Assembly: GCA_964420045.1 (NCBI GenBank)
Contig: CAYQPQ010000016.1
Location: forward strand, 1-30,068
Reading direction: 5' to 3'
Source: GCA-016699975 sp964420045
Lineage (GTDB): Bacteria; Patescibacteriota; Minisyncoccia; Moranbacterales; UBA1568
Length of the DNA: 30,068 nt
A program made the translations under genes and the position numbers. Of the stretch, positions 7,143 to 14,396 are shown in pieces (position 1 is the first letter of the stretch; each line of letters begins with the position of its first letter). Under the pieces are notes generated by a model. That model was given only the letters and a program-made list of their open reading frames with translations. It had not been told where the DNA came from and searched no databases.

Positions 7143-8525
7143 TTATTCACCCTTGGAGTTCACAACCTCATCAATCGAACCTTTCATGTAGAAATCCTGC
7201 TCGGGAATGGCATCGAGTTCGCCGGAGAGGATTCGTTCAAAACCAGACACAGTGTCTTCGAGTTTCACATATTTCCCGGGTTTCCCGGTGAATTGTTCCG
7301 CCACGAAAAACGGTTGTGAAAGAAACTTCTGAATCTTCCGCGCGCGCATCACGGTGAGCTTGTCCTCTTCGGTCAGTTCTTCCATACCGAGAATGGCAAT
7401 GATGTCCTGCAAGTCCTTGTATCGCTGAAGCACACGCTGAACATTCCGCGCGACCGTATAGTGCCGCTCGCCGACAATATTCGGATCGAGAATCGTCGAG
7501 CTCGAATCCAAGGGATCAACCGCCGGATAAATACCGAGTTCGGAGAGCGCCCGCGAAAGCACGACCGTCGAATCAAGATGTCCGAAAGTCGTCGCCGGAG
7601 CCGGATCGGTGAGGTCGTCGGCCGGCACATAAACCGCCTGCACCGATGTGATAGAGCCGTTTCGCGTCGAAGTGATTCGCTCCTGAAGCGCACCCATTTC
7701 TTCCGCCAAAGTCGGCTGATACCCCACCGCCGATGGGATGCGCCCCAAAAGCGCCGACACTTCCGATCCCGCCTGCGTGAAGCGGAAGATATTGTCGACA
7801 AAGAGCAGAACGTCTTTGCGCTCGTCATCACGGAAGTATTCCGCCATCGTGAGCGCCGAGAGTGCGACCCGCTGGCGCGCACCCGGCGGCTCATTCATCT
7901 GTCCAAAGACCAGCGCCGTCTTTGCCAAGACTCCCGACTCTTCCATTTCGTGATAGAGGTCATTCCCCTCGCGCGTCCGCTCGCCCACCCCCGCAAACAC
8001 CGAGTACCCGCCGTGCTCTTGCGCAATATTGCGGATGAGCTCTTGAATAACGACTGTCTTCCCCACACCCGCCCCGCCAAAGAGCCCCACCTTGCCGCCT
8101 TTCATGAAAGGACACACGAGATCGATCGACTTGATACCGGTTTCAAACACCTTCGCTTCCGTTTCCTGCTCCGAAAACTTCGGCGCCTTGCGGTGAATCG
8201 AACGCAGCGTCGCATTTTTTAGCATCGGCTTTTGATCGATAGGTTTCCCCAAGACATCAAACATCCGCCCCAGGACGTCCGGACCGACCGGCACCGCAAT
8301 CGGTGCGCCCGTCGCCCGCACATCCATCCCGCGCTTCAGTCCATCCGTCGGACCCATCGCGACCGTCCGCACGCGATTTCCACCCAGGTGCTGATGCACT
8401 TCCGCCACCAACTCGCCGCCCTCGGCGAGCGCCACCACGACCGCATCCAAAATCTTCGGCAATTCCCCTTCCGGGAATTCCACATCCACCACCGGCCCGA
8501 TAACCTGCAAAAGTGTTCCGTTCAT
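7143..8525 (-). CDS. atpD: ATP synthase F1 beta subunit
   Basis: Catalytic subunit of F1: synthesizes or hydrolyses ATP at the alpha/beta interface on the cytoplasmic side of the membrane. At 460 residues it is of normal length. Seen: the P-loop GGAGVGKT (150-157), GERTREGNDLYHEM with the catalytic Glu, LLFVDNIFRFTQAGSEVSALLGRIPSAVGYQPTL written here as consecutive family motifs LLFVDNIFRFTQ and LLGRIPSAVGYQPT, and ELTEEDKLTV in place of DELSEED. In ordinary operons atpG immediately precedes atpD. Here 600 bp separate them, holding an opposite-strand gene and a hairpin element. No ribosome binding site is obvious before ATG 8525; the leader is AT-rich and word-like (TACGAGAATTAAGAATC). Confidence 0.98.
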   Translation of the reverse strand: MNGTLLQVIGPVVDVEFPEGELPKILDAVVVALAEGGELVAEVHQHLGGNRVRTVAMGPTDGLKRGMDVRATGAPIAVPVGPDVLGRMFDVLGKPIDQKPMLKNATLRSIHRKAPKFSEQETEAKVFETGIKSIDLVCPFMKGGKVGLFGGAGVGKTVVIQELIRNIAQEHGGYSVFAGVGERTREGNDLYHEMEESGVLAKTALVFGQMNEPPGARQRVALSALTMAEYFRDDERKDVLLFVDNIFRFTQAGSEVSALLGRIPSAVGYQPTLAEEMGALQERITSTRNGSITSVQAVYVPADDLTDPAPATTFGHLDSTVVLSRALSELGIYPAVDPLDSSSTILDPNIVGERHYTVARNVQRVLQRYKDLQDIIAILGMEELTEEDKLTVMRARKIQKFLSQPFFVAEQFTGKPGKYVKLEDTVSGFERILSGELDAIPEQDFYMKGSIDEVVNSKGE

Positions 8526-8586
8526 AGAAATACGAGAATTAAGAATCAGGAATAAGGCTTAAATAAAGTGAAATAGTCAAATAGTA

Positions 8587-8615
8587 TTGACAAATCTCAT
8601 TTAGTCTGTTATGAT
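8587..8615 (+). promoter_or_regulatory. Consensus sigma70 promoter of the small opposite-strand gene
   Basis: -35 TTGACA (8587-8592), a spacer of exactly 17 bp, and -10 TATGAT (8610-8615). Transcription should start near 8622, giving a leader of about 38 nt. It is the best promoter in the window and points against the ATP synthase operon. Confidence 0.8.
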
Positions 8616-8659
8616 GCTAACAGTAGTTTTCAAACAGTACAGCCAAGAGGTATCGCGAC

Positions 8660-8878
8660 ATGTCCGCATTCGGCAATATACCCATCGGCACGATTTTCTC
8701 TCTACCTGAATCCTGGCACGATGGAAGTTATGACTTCGGATCCAGCGGGGTAATCCTCTATCAAAAGCTAAGTTCGGAGAAGCTCTCCAACACCATAGTA
8801 ATCTGTAACCCGAATGATTACAGGGATGTTGGGACGACTAGGAATTTCCACCCCGAAAGTGAGGTCGTGGCCAACTAA
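8660..8878 (+). CDS. Small protein of unknown function inside the atp operon
   Basis: A 72-residue protein on the strand opposite to the atp genes, between atpG and atpD. It has a perfect promoter (8587-8615), a ribosome binding site AGAGG 9 nt before ATG 8660, and a strong hairpin terminator (8899-8931), so it forms a complete transcription unit. No membrane helix or signal peptide is seen. The pattern (FGNIPIGTIFSLP, a middle VILYQKLS, a late FHPESEV) resembles small beta-rich proteins common in phage and bacterial genomes, of form 'F..i..G..F......V..K....-F....eV'. That likeness is only to a pattern, and no function is proposed. Its position suggests acquisition as a cassette. Confidence 0.8.
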   Translation: MSAFGNIPIGTIFSLPESWHDGSYDFGSSGVILYQKLSSEKLSNTIVICNPNDYRDVGTTRNFHPESEVVAN

Positions 8879-8880
8879 TC

Positions 8881-8896
8881 AGTACCCAAGTACCCA
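8881..8896. repeat. Tandem AGTACCCA repeat
   Basis: Two tandem copies of the 8-mer AGTACCCA (8881-8888 and 8889-8896), between the stop codon of the small gene and its terminator. This is a third word family besides those in leuS and around the S23 gene. Confidence 0.6.
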
Positions 8897-8898
8897 GT

Positions 8899-8931
8899 AG
8901 GAGTTGTAGCATATATGTTGCAACTCCTTTT
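8899..8931 (+). terminator. Intrinsic terminator of the small opposite-strand gene
   Basis: AGGAGTTG (8899-8906) pairs with CAACTCCT (8921-8928). Further pairing inside (TAGCAT/ATGTTG with G-T pairs) makes the stem about 13 bp. It is followed by TTTTC. On the minus strand there is no T tract, so atp transcripts can read through. Confidence 0.75.
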
Positions 8932-9010
8932 CATATTCTCAAAACAACTCTTTCGAAATTCTCCAAACGCTTTGCAAAATTCCGAAATGCTGCTTCAATA
9001 ACTTTCTCTC

Positions 9011-9101
9011 AGTAACTGTCTAAATTCTCAATTCCTTGGCTTAACCATGATATCAAATATGTGTACTTTCGGCTTATTTGTGTAGATTTTAGACAGTTAC
9101 T
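9011..9101. repeat. 91-bp hairpin element between atpG and atpD
   Basis: Left arm AGTAACTGTCTAAATTCT (9011-9028) and right arm AGATTTTAGACAGTTACT (9084-9101) are inverted repeats matching at 17 of 18 positions, around a non-coding 55-bp core. The end sequence shares TGTCTAAA with the palindromic elements at 6099 and 18293. It lies 27 bp past the atpG stop. Confidence 0.75.
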
Positions 9102-9128
9102 CAATTTTAGACCCTCTTTTCTTCCTCC

Positions 9129-10043
9129 CTACGACACCGCCGCCATGCCCGCCGAGAGTTCGGCGATTTCTTGCGTCACTTTCGCCTGGCGGAGTTGGTT
9201 ATAGAGAAGCGTGAAGCTCTCGGTCATGTCTTTCGCGGCATCGCTCGCATTGCGCATCGCGACCATTCTTGCTGCCTCCTGCGAAGCATTCGATTCGAGC
9301 ACCGCATGAAGCACTTGCATTTCAACCAAACGAAAGAGGAGCTCGCGCAGCACCGCCTCCGGCGCCGGTTCTATGGAATACTTCGCCTCTACAGCATCCG
9401 CATCCGCCAACGCATCCTCTCCGCCCATTTCGGCGATATGTTCCTCGGCATCGCGTTCGAAAAAGGGCAACACCTGATGAATACGGACCGTCTGGACAAG
9501 CGCCGAAACAAAATCGGTGTACACCAGCGAAATACGATCCCATCGCCCCGATTCGAATCCATCGAAGAGAAACTTTGCGATAGAACGAATATCCGACGCG
9601 GACGGACTGGCAACCACATCCGGAAAAGACGCAACTATTTCTCCACTCAGAAACTTCAACCCCGTGTCACCCTTTCTCCCAAGCGACACGAAATCGATTT
9701 CACTTTCCGGCTGGTTCGCGCGAATCGATGCCAGTTCCGTTCGAAGTCGGCGAAACACCTGCGTATTAAATGATCCACACAGTCCGCGATTCGACGTCGT
9801 CACAACGAAGAGCTGTCGCTTCACCGGGCGTTCCTCGAGGAGTGGCATCGCATCTCGAACATCGCGCGCGCGCGATACCGCCGAGAGCACCTGCCACGCG
9901 CTCTTCGCATACGGCCGGAGCGCCGCCACCTGCGCCGCTGCCTTTCGCATCTTGACCGACGAGATCATTTCCATAGCACGGGTGATTTTCCCCGTGTTCT
10001 TCACACTCTTGATCCGCCGCCTGATTTCACGCGTTCCAGCCAT
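9129..10043 (-). CDS. atpG: ATP synthase F1 gamma subunit
   Basis: Central rotor shaft of F1, linking the c-ring to the catalytic head. The N-terminus MAGTREIRRRIKSVKNTGKI and the following TRAMEMISSVKMRKA are strongly typical; VTTSNRGLCGSFNT lies in the globular domain; the C-terminal helix ASDAAKDMTESFTLLYNQLR and AKVTQEIAELSAGM are conserved. ATG 10043 gives 304 residues and the expected N-terminus. An in-frame extension to 10115 lacks family similarity and is rejected. No ribosome binding site is seen. The 225 bp upstream, before atpA, hold an inverted-repeat element. Confidence 0.97.
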   Translation of the reverse strand: MAGTREIRRRIKSVKNTGKITRAMEMISSVKMRKAAAQVAALRPYAKSAWQVLSAVSRARDVRDAMPLLEERPVKRQLFVVTTSNRGLCGSFNTQVFRRLRTELASIRANQPESEIDFVSLGRKGDTGLKFLSGEIVASFPDVVASPSASDIRSIAKFLFDGFESGRWDRISLVYTDFVSALVQTVRIHQVLPFFERDAEEHIAEMGGEDALADADAVEAKYSIEPAPEAVLRELLFRLVEMQVLHAVLESNASQEAARMVAMRNASDAAKDMTESFTLLYNQLRQAKVTQEIAELSAGMAAVS

Positions 10044-10095
10044 ACAAAATGGAATGTAGTGTATACAACTTCGCTTTTCGAAAACAACAGATTTC

Positions 10096-10258
10096 AGAAT
10101 TTCTGCATTTGGCAAAGAGAAAAGAAATTAACGGAGGGGCGAGCAGGCTTACGAAAACTACAAACGAAAACTTCTTGGGGGGTTATTTCTTTCCATAACA
10201 CTGAACTCACCTACCAAGCCCCTGAGCATTTCTTGAACGTGCCAAATACAGAAATTCT
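10096..10258. repeat. 163-bp inverted-repeat element between atpA and atpG
   Basis: Left arm AGAATTTCTGCATTTGGCA (10096-10114) and right arm TGCCAAATACAGAAATTCT (10240-10258) are inverted repeats matching at 18 of 19 positions. Further inward, AAGAAAT and AGGGGC words on the left have weaker counterparts on the right, so the whole could fold into a long imperfect hairpin. No open frame is seen in the core. It accounts for nearly all of the gap between the two genes. Confidence 0.75.
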
Positions 10259-10267
10259 AATCGCACA

Positions 10268-11770
10268 TCACACCGCAAAACTTTTCTTAAACGTTTCAAT
10301 GTGTTTCTTCAAAACTTCTTCGACTTCTTCATCAAGCGCTTTCTTGGTACGAAGCATCGAAACAAAATCGTCGCCATCCGTCTCGAGATACTCGAGAAAT
10401 TTCTCTTCCCATTCGCCGATTTTCTCAACAGGAACAGTATCGAGATGTCCACGCGTGAGCGCATAGAGTACAGCCACTTCCTGTTCGACCGAGAGCGGCT
10501 CATACTGCTTTTGTTTCAAAACTTCCACTCCGCGCTTCCCGCGCTCAATTTGCTCCTTTGTCTTCTCATCGAGATCGGAACCAAACTGCGCAAACGCCTC
10601 AAGTTCGCGAAACTGCGCAAGATCCAGGCGGAGCGTCCCAGCTACTTGTTTCATCGCTTTTATTTGCGCCGAGCTCCCGACACGCGACACCGAAAGCCCC
10701 ACGTTCAAAGCCGGGCGAATGCCTTTGTAGAACAAGTCCGACTCGAGATAAATCTGCCCGTCGGTAATAGAAATGACATTGGTTGGAATATACGCTGAGA
10801 CATCTCCCGCCTGCGTTTCGATAATCGGAAGTGCTGTGATCGACCCGCCGCCCATGTCCTTGGACAGCTTCGCGCTTCGCTCGAGAAGCCGCGAATGAAG
10901 ATAGAACACGTCGCCAGGATACGCCTCGCGCCCCGGGGGACGGCGAAGAATCAATGAGATCTGCCGATAAGCGGCGGCATGTTTTGAGAGATCGTCGTAG
11001 ACAATAAGCACGTCTTTCCCCTGTTCCATGAAGTATTCCCCCATGGCACACCCCGCATAGGGCGAGAGGAACGAGAGCGCCGCCGGTTCCGATACGCCCG
11101 CAACGACAACCGTCGTATATTCCATGGCACCACCCCGTTCAAGCTCGGACACGATACGTGCCACCTTGGACTCCTTTTGTCCGACAGCGACATAGAAACA
11201 AATGACGTCTTGGCCCTTTTGGTTGAGAATCGTATCAATCGCTACTGCAGTTTTCCCGGTTTGCCGATCGCCAATGATAAGTTCGCGCTGACCGCGTCCC
11301 ACCGGGATAAGCGCGTCAATCGCCTTGATGCCGGTCTGCAAAGGCTGCTTCACCGACTCGCGAGCCATCACGCCAGGCGCCACCCGCTCAACCGACCGGA
11401 ACGCATCCGGAACAATCTCTCCTTTGCCATCAATCGGATTGCCCAGCGCATTCACCACGCGCCCGATCACATTTTTTCCAACCGGCACGGAGAGAATTTT
11501 CCCGGTCGATGTCACACGGCTCCCTTCCCGAAGATCGCCCGCCTCACCCAAAAGAATGATGCCAGCCATATCTTCTTCAAGATTGAGTGCCATTCCCAAA
11601 ACACCATTCTCAAACTCCACCATCTCCCCCGCAGCAACATGCGCGAGTCCCGATACGCGCGCCACACCGTCGCCCACCTCAAGCACTGCGCCCGTCTCTT
11701 CACGCTTTGTCGTCGATTCAAATTGTTCGATTCGCTTCCGAATCTCCTCCACGATTGAATTCTGTGTCAT
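10268..11770 (-). CDS. atpA: ATP synthase F1 alpha subunit
   Basis: Non-catalytic nucleotide-binding subunit that alternates with beta in the F1 head. Normal length of 500 residues. Seen: the N-terminal delta-contacting helix, GDGVARVSGL (33-42), the P-loop GDRQTGKT (167-174), FYVAVGQKESKVA, and the VGSSAQIKAMKQVAGTLRLD signature (within the C-terminal third). It follows a HAD-like gene by 17 bp rather than atpH. No Shine-Dalgarno sequence is seen at ATG 11770. After its stop, 9 bp remain before the inverted-repeat element at 10096-10258. Confidence 0.98.
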   Translation of the reverse strand: MTQNSIVEEIRKRIEQFESTTKREETGAVLEVGDGVARVSGLAHVAAGEMVEFENGVLGMALNLEEDMAGIILLGEAGDLREGSRVTSTGKILSVPVGKNVIGRVVNALGNPIDGKGEIVPDAFRSVERVAPGVMARESVKQPLQTGIKAIDALIPVGRGQRELIIGDRQTGKTAVAIDTILNQKGQDVICFYVAVGQKESKVARIVSELERGGAMEYTTVVVAGVSEPAALSFLSPYAGCAMGEYFMEQGKDVLIVYDDLSKHAAAYRQISLILRRPPGREAYPGDVFYLHSRLLERSAKLSKDMGGGSITALPIIETQAGDVSAYIPTNVISITDGQIYLESDLFYKGIRPALNVGLSVSRVGSSAQIKAMKQVAGTLRLDLAQFRELEAFAQFGSDLDEKTKEQIERGKRGVEVLKQKQYEPLSVEQEVAVLYALTRGHLDTVPVEKIGEWEEKFLEYLETDGDDFVSMLRTKKALDEEVEEVLKKHIETFKKSFAV

Positions 11771-11787
11771 AAGATGCTCTATAAGGG

Positions 11788-12195
11788 CTACTTGAGATAT
11801 GTCTGCAAAAACTTCTCCAATGACTTCAAATCTCGATCCTTAGCATCATAAAAGTACGTTTTGATTCCGATGGATTCTGCACTTCTAACTGCTTCTTTGT
11901 CGTGTTCAAAATAGATAACCTGATTTGGTTTCAAGTTGAACTTCTCAAGCAACACATGAAAATACGCGGAGTCGGATTTTTCCGGATGATGTTTCATTGT
12001 GAAAACTTCGTAAGGAGCAGCATTCAATCCAAATTTTTTGTACTGATCATCATCTGCTCCGGTAAGAAGAATTTTTCTCTGCGGAAATTTTTCCAGAAGT
12101 GCGAACATTTCCTTAAAAACAGAAAAACCCTCCTTACTTTCAACAATGAAGGTATGCACTGCATCAACCAAAATAACCATATCAAGATGTTTCAT
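11788..12195 (-). CDS. HAD-like protein inserted between atpH and atpA
   Basis: A 135-residue cytoplasmic protein with a compact HAD-like fold pattern: motif I at MVILVDAVHT (D11), motif II KILLTGAD, a Lys in the KKFGL region, and a motif IV-like VIYFEHDKEAV followed by IGIKTYFYD. In active HAD phosphatases motif I is DxDxT; here the second Asp is Val (V13), so phosphatase activity is doubtful, and a phosphatase-dead or differently acting protein is possible. ATG 12195 begins 11 bp after the atpH stop; a TTG at 12204 is in frame. It sits within the atp operon and must be cotranscribed. It is not a known ATP synthase component. Confidence 0.75.
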   Translation of the reverse strand: MKHLDMVILVDAVHTFIVESKEGFSVFKEMFALLEKFPQRKILLTGADDDQYKKFGLNAAPYEVFTMKHHPEKSDSAYFHVLLEKFNLKPNQVIYFEHDKEAVRSAESIGIKTYFYDAKDRDLKSLEKFLQTYLK

Positions 12196-12206
12196 GATTT
12201 TCAACT

Positions 12207-12614
12207 CTAGATATTCTCCCGCACAAATCGTGCTAACCGTCCAAATCGACCGCTGATACTCATATCGAGTGTTTCGTTCTCTGTCCGAAGCAGTGCGCCG
12301 CCGAGAAGTACCTTCTGTGTCTTTTGCCGCAAATGCACCTTTTTTCCACCAAACAGTTTCTTCCCGGCATGCTCCAGAGACACCTTCGATGTCTCAGTGA
12401 GCGGCTGTGCAGACAGCACATCGACAAATCTTACATCGAGCTCTCGTTCAGCAATCCGCTCGAGATGCCGAAAAATGATCGGGATATCGCGTCGGCGTCG
12501 ATCGCGCACAAGGAGTGCAAGAAATCGATCTATACACTTCAGTCGGTCAGAAGCCTCAGCATGCTTCACTGATTCATACACCCCCTCCGCATATTGTCTC
12601 GGCGTTATGCGCAT
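12207..12614 (-). CDS. atpH: ATP synthase F1 delta subunit (short form)
   Basis: Peripheral-stalk subunit connecting the F1 head to the b subunits. Identified by position between atpF and atpA, by the start MRITPRQYAEGVYES, and by the C-terminal pattern GALLRTENETLDMSISGR with GRFGRL, which matches the family's 'GG..i......ld.Si..rL..l' ending. At 135 residues it is about 40 shorter than usual, mostly through a reduced N-terminal helical domain. It begins 3 bp after the atpF stop. Similarity is clear only in the last third. Confidence 0.9.
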   Translation of the reverse strand: MRITPRQYAEGVYESVKHAEASDRLKCIDRFLALLVRDRRRRDIPIIFRHLERIAERELDVRFVDVLSAQPLTETSKVSLEHAGKKLFGGKKVHLRQKTQKVLLGGALLRTENETLDMSISGRFGRLARFVRENI

Positions 12615-12617
12615 ATA

Positions 12618-13109
12618 TCAAAGTTTCTCCACGGCTTTTCGGATGAGCTCGGCATCGTCTATGCTCTTGAGCTTTTCATTGAGCACTTTTTCTGTCGCAA
12701 GAAGAACCAGTCCGGCAAGCTCCTGTTTCATATCCGCTCGCATGCTCTCGCGTTCGGCTTCCACTTTTTTGCGCGCTTCACTGAGAATGCGTTCGGACTC
12801 TTCACGCGATTCAAACATAATCTTGTCCGCTATTTTCTCTGCCGATTCCCGCGCATTTGCTACGATTGTCGATGATTCCTTGCGTGCCAATTCAAGCACC
12901 TCGCGCTCTTTCGCTTCAATTTCGGAAAGCTTCTGTGTCGCCAGCTTGGCATCGCGAAGCCCGGACTCTATACGCTTCGTCCGCTTCTCGAGAAATTCCA
13001 ACATGGGACGGTATGCAAACCTCCGCAATACCCACAAGAGCACGAGAAAATTCACCACCTGTGCGACGAGGAGCTTCCAATCAACGCCGAGTTTCGCCAA
13101 GACATCCAT
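12618..13109 (-). CDS. atpF: ATP synthase F0 b subunit
   Basis: Peripheral-stalk subunit: one membrane helix and a long cytoplasmic coiled coil holding the F1 stator. Seen: N-terminal segment WKLLVAQVVNFLVLLWVLRRF (residues 11-31), then MLEFLEKRTKRIESGLRDA and a highly charged helix to the end. With ATG 13109 it has 163 residues, as expected. A GTG at 13154 would add 15 residues without family support. A gap of 85 bp separates it from atpE; it contains two direct copies of AACACTG. Confidence 0.95.
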   Translation of the reverse strand: MDVLAKLGVDWKLLVAQVVNFLVLLWVLRRFAYRPMLEFLEKRTKRIESGLRDAKLATQKLSEIEAKEREVLELARKESSTIVANARESAEKIADKIMFESREESERILSEARKKVEAERESMRADMKQELAGLVLLATEKVLNEKLKSIDDAELIRKAVEKL

Positions 13110-13194
13110 AAAACAACGAAAGAAAACTGATTCCTGTTCGATTCTCCCTAACACTGCGCAGCGGGCATGATGCCAACACTGATGCGCTCATGCA

Positions 13195-13458
13195 TTAACT
13201 GAAGAGAATAATCAGTGCCACCACGAGCGAATAGATAGCGATCGCTTCCGTGAAGGCAACGCCCAAAAACATCGGGATCTGCATTTTCGAACTTGCTTCC
13301 GGATTTCGTCCCAGCGATTCCATCACCTTGCTAAAAAAGAGTCCCATGCCAAGTCCCGTGCCAAGTGCGCCGAGTCCGATCGCAAGCGCCGCACCGATAT
13401 ACTTGAGCCCTTCCGAATTCCCTGCGAGCGTTTCCGCCGCCACTTTTGCCTCTTCCAT
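13195..13458 (-). CDS. atpE: ATP synthase F0 c subunit
   Basis: Proteolipid of the rotor ring: two membrane helices joined by a polar loop. Seen: a Gly-rich first helix (IGLGALGTGLGMG), the loop RNPE (51-54), and the second helix with ion-binding Glu71 in GVAFTEAIAIYSLV. The Gln and Ser ligands of typical sodium-binding c subunits are not in the expected places, which favours proton coupling (inference). There are 87 residues. The leader before ATG 13458 is very AT-rich, as is common for this highly expressed gene. Confidence 0.98.
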   Translation of the reverse strand: MEEAKVAAETLAGNSEGLKYIGAALAIGLGALGTGLGMGLFFSKVMESLGRNPEASSKMQIPMFLGVAFTEAIAIYSLVVALIILFS

Positions 13459-13520
13459 AAAATGTGTTAATTATCACTTATACTCAATCTGCAAATAAAC
13501 GTAAACTCTCAATAACTAAA

Positions 13521-14267
13521 CTAATGAGCATGTTCCGGTTCGAGCGTTGCCATCTTGAGAAAGACAAGCGTCAAAATGGAAAACACGGCCGCCTGTACCA
13601 CTCCCACGAAAAGCTCAAGAAACAAAAATGGGAGCGGAACGAAATACGGCACAAGATTCAAAACAACAATGAGCAATACTTCTCCGGCAAAGATATTGCC
13701 AAAAAGACGAAATGAGAATGAGATGACACGCGTCGCTTCTCCCATAAGCTCCAAAATTCCCATGAATGTCCCGACGCCGTATGGCTTCTGAAACGGGCTT
13801 ACCAGGAACTTGCTGGCATATTTCGTCACGCCGATCGTTGCAATACCGATGAATTGCACCGAGAACACCACAATCAAAGAAATGGCAAGTGTCATATTGA
13901 GATCCGCGGAAGCGCTCCGCAGGAAAGGAATCGTTTCGTGCCCTTCGCGGAGACCTATCGTGCCAAGTCCCGGCACCAATTCAATCCAATTCGAAAAGAG
14001 CACGAACAGAAAAATAGTTGCCACTAGAGGAAAAAACTTCCGCGCCAAGCGGTCACTGCCGGCAACATCAACCACAAGACTCCACAGCGCCTCAAAGACT
14101 GCTTCAACTCCAGACTGCACCCTCCCCGGCACAACAGAGAGCTTCTGAAAGAACAGTGCCGAGAACAGCATGAGCGCAATGCTTATCACGAGCGTCAACA
14201 AAAGCGTGTTTGTCACTGGGAATCCTCCGAAACGAAAGAGGGTTTCCGCAGCAATGGAGATATTCAT
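13521..14267 (-). CDS. atpB: ATP synthase F0 a subunit
   Basis: Membrane stator subunit with the ion half-channels. The 248-residue protein has five or six hydrophobic segments. Seen: FSNWIELVPG (91-100), and the fourth-helix motif with essential Arg187 in ISFSFRLFGNIFAGE, followed by the C-terminal helices. It is the first gene of the operon; no atpI or atpZ gene precedes it. A good promoter lies at 14328-14356, and the roughly 55-nt leader can form a small CTGC/GCAG hairpin. No Shine-Dalgarno sequence is evident at ATG 14267. Confidence 0.98.
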   Translation of the reverse strand: MNISIAAETLFRFGGFPVTNTLLLTLVISIALMLFSALFFQKLSVVPGRVQSGVEAVFEALWSLVVDVAGSDRLARKFFPLVATIFLFVLFSNWIELVPGLGTIGLREGHETIPFLRSASADLNMTLAISLIVVFSVQFIGIATIGVTKYASKFLVSPFQKPYGVGTFMGILELMGEATRVISFSFRLFGNIFAGEVLLIVVLNLVPYFVPLPFLFLELFVGVVQAAVFSILTLVFLKMATLEPEHAH

Positions 14268-14327
14268 AGCGCAAACAAAAACTTTCTGCCGAAAAGCAGA
14301 TGAAATCGAAACCTTTCCCTTACTCCT

Positions 14328-14356
14328 AGTATCTTCGAAAACAAGGAGAAAGTCAA
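14328..14356 (-). promoter_or_regulatory. Promoter of the ATP synthase operon
   Basis: On the minus strand, -35 TTGACT (14351-14356), 17-bp spacer, -10 GATACT (14328-14333). Transcription should start near 14321, 54 nt before atpB. It lies in the gap between atpB and the upstream esterase gene. Confidence 0.65.
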
Positions 14357-14396
14357 TGAAATGCGAGGCTTCACCCGCAAAGACACAACTTCCTCA

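Noticed and set aside
9543..9560. GATTCGAATCC as a tRNA T-loop
   Set aside because: It is inside atpG coding sequence and has no accompanying acceptor or anticodon stems.
10044..10115. N-terminal extension of AtpG
   Set aside because: The gamma subunit family starts at MAGTREIRRRIKS; the extension overlaps the inverted-repeat element's arm.
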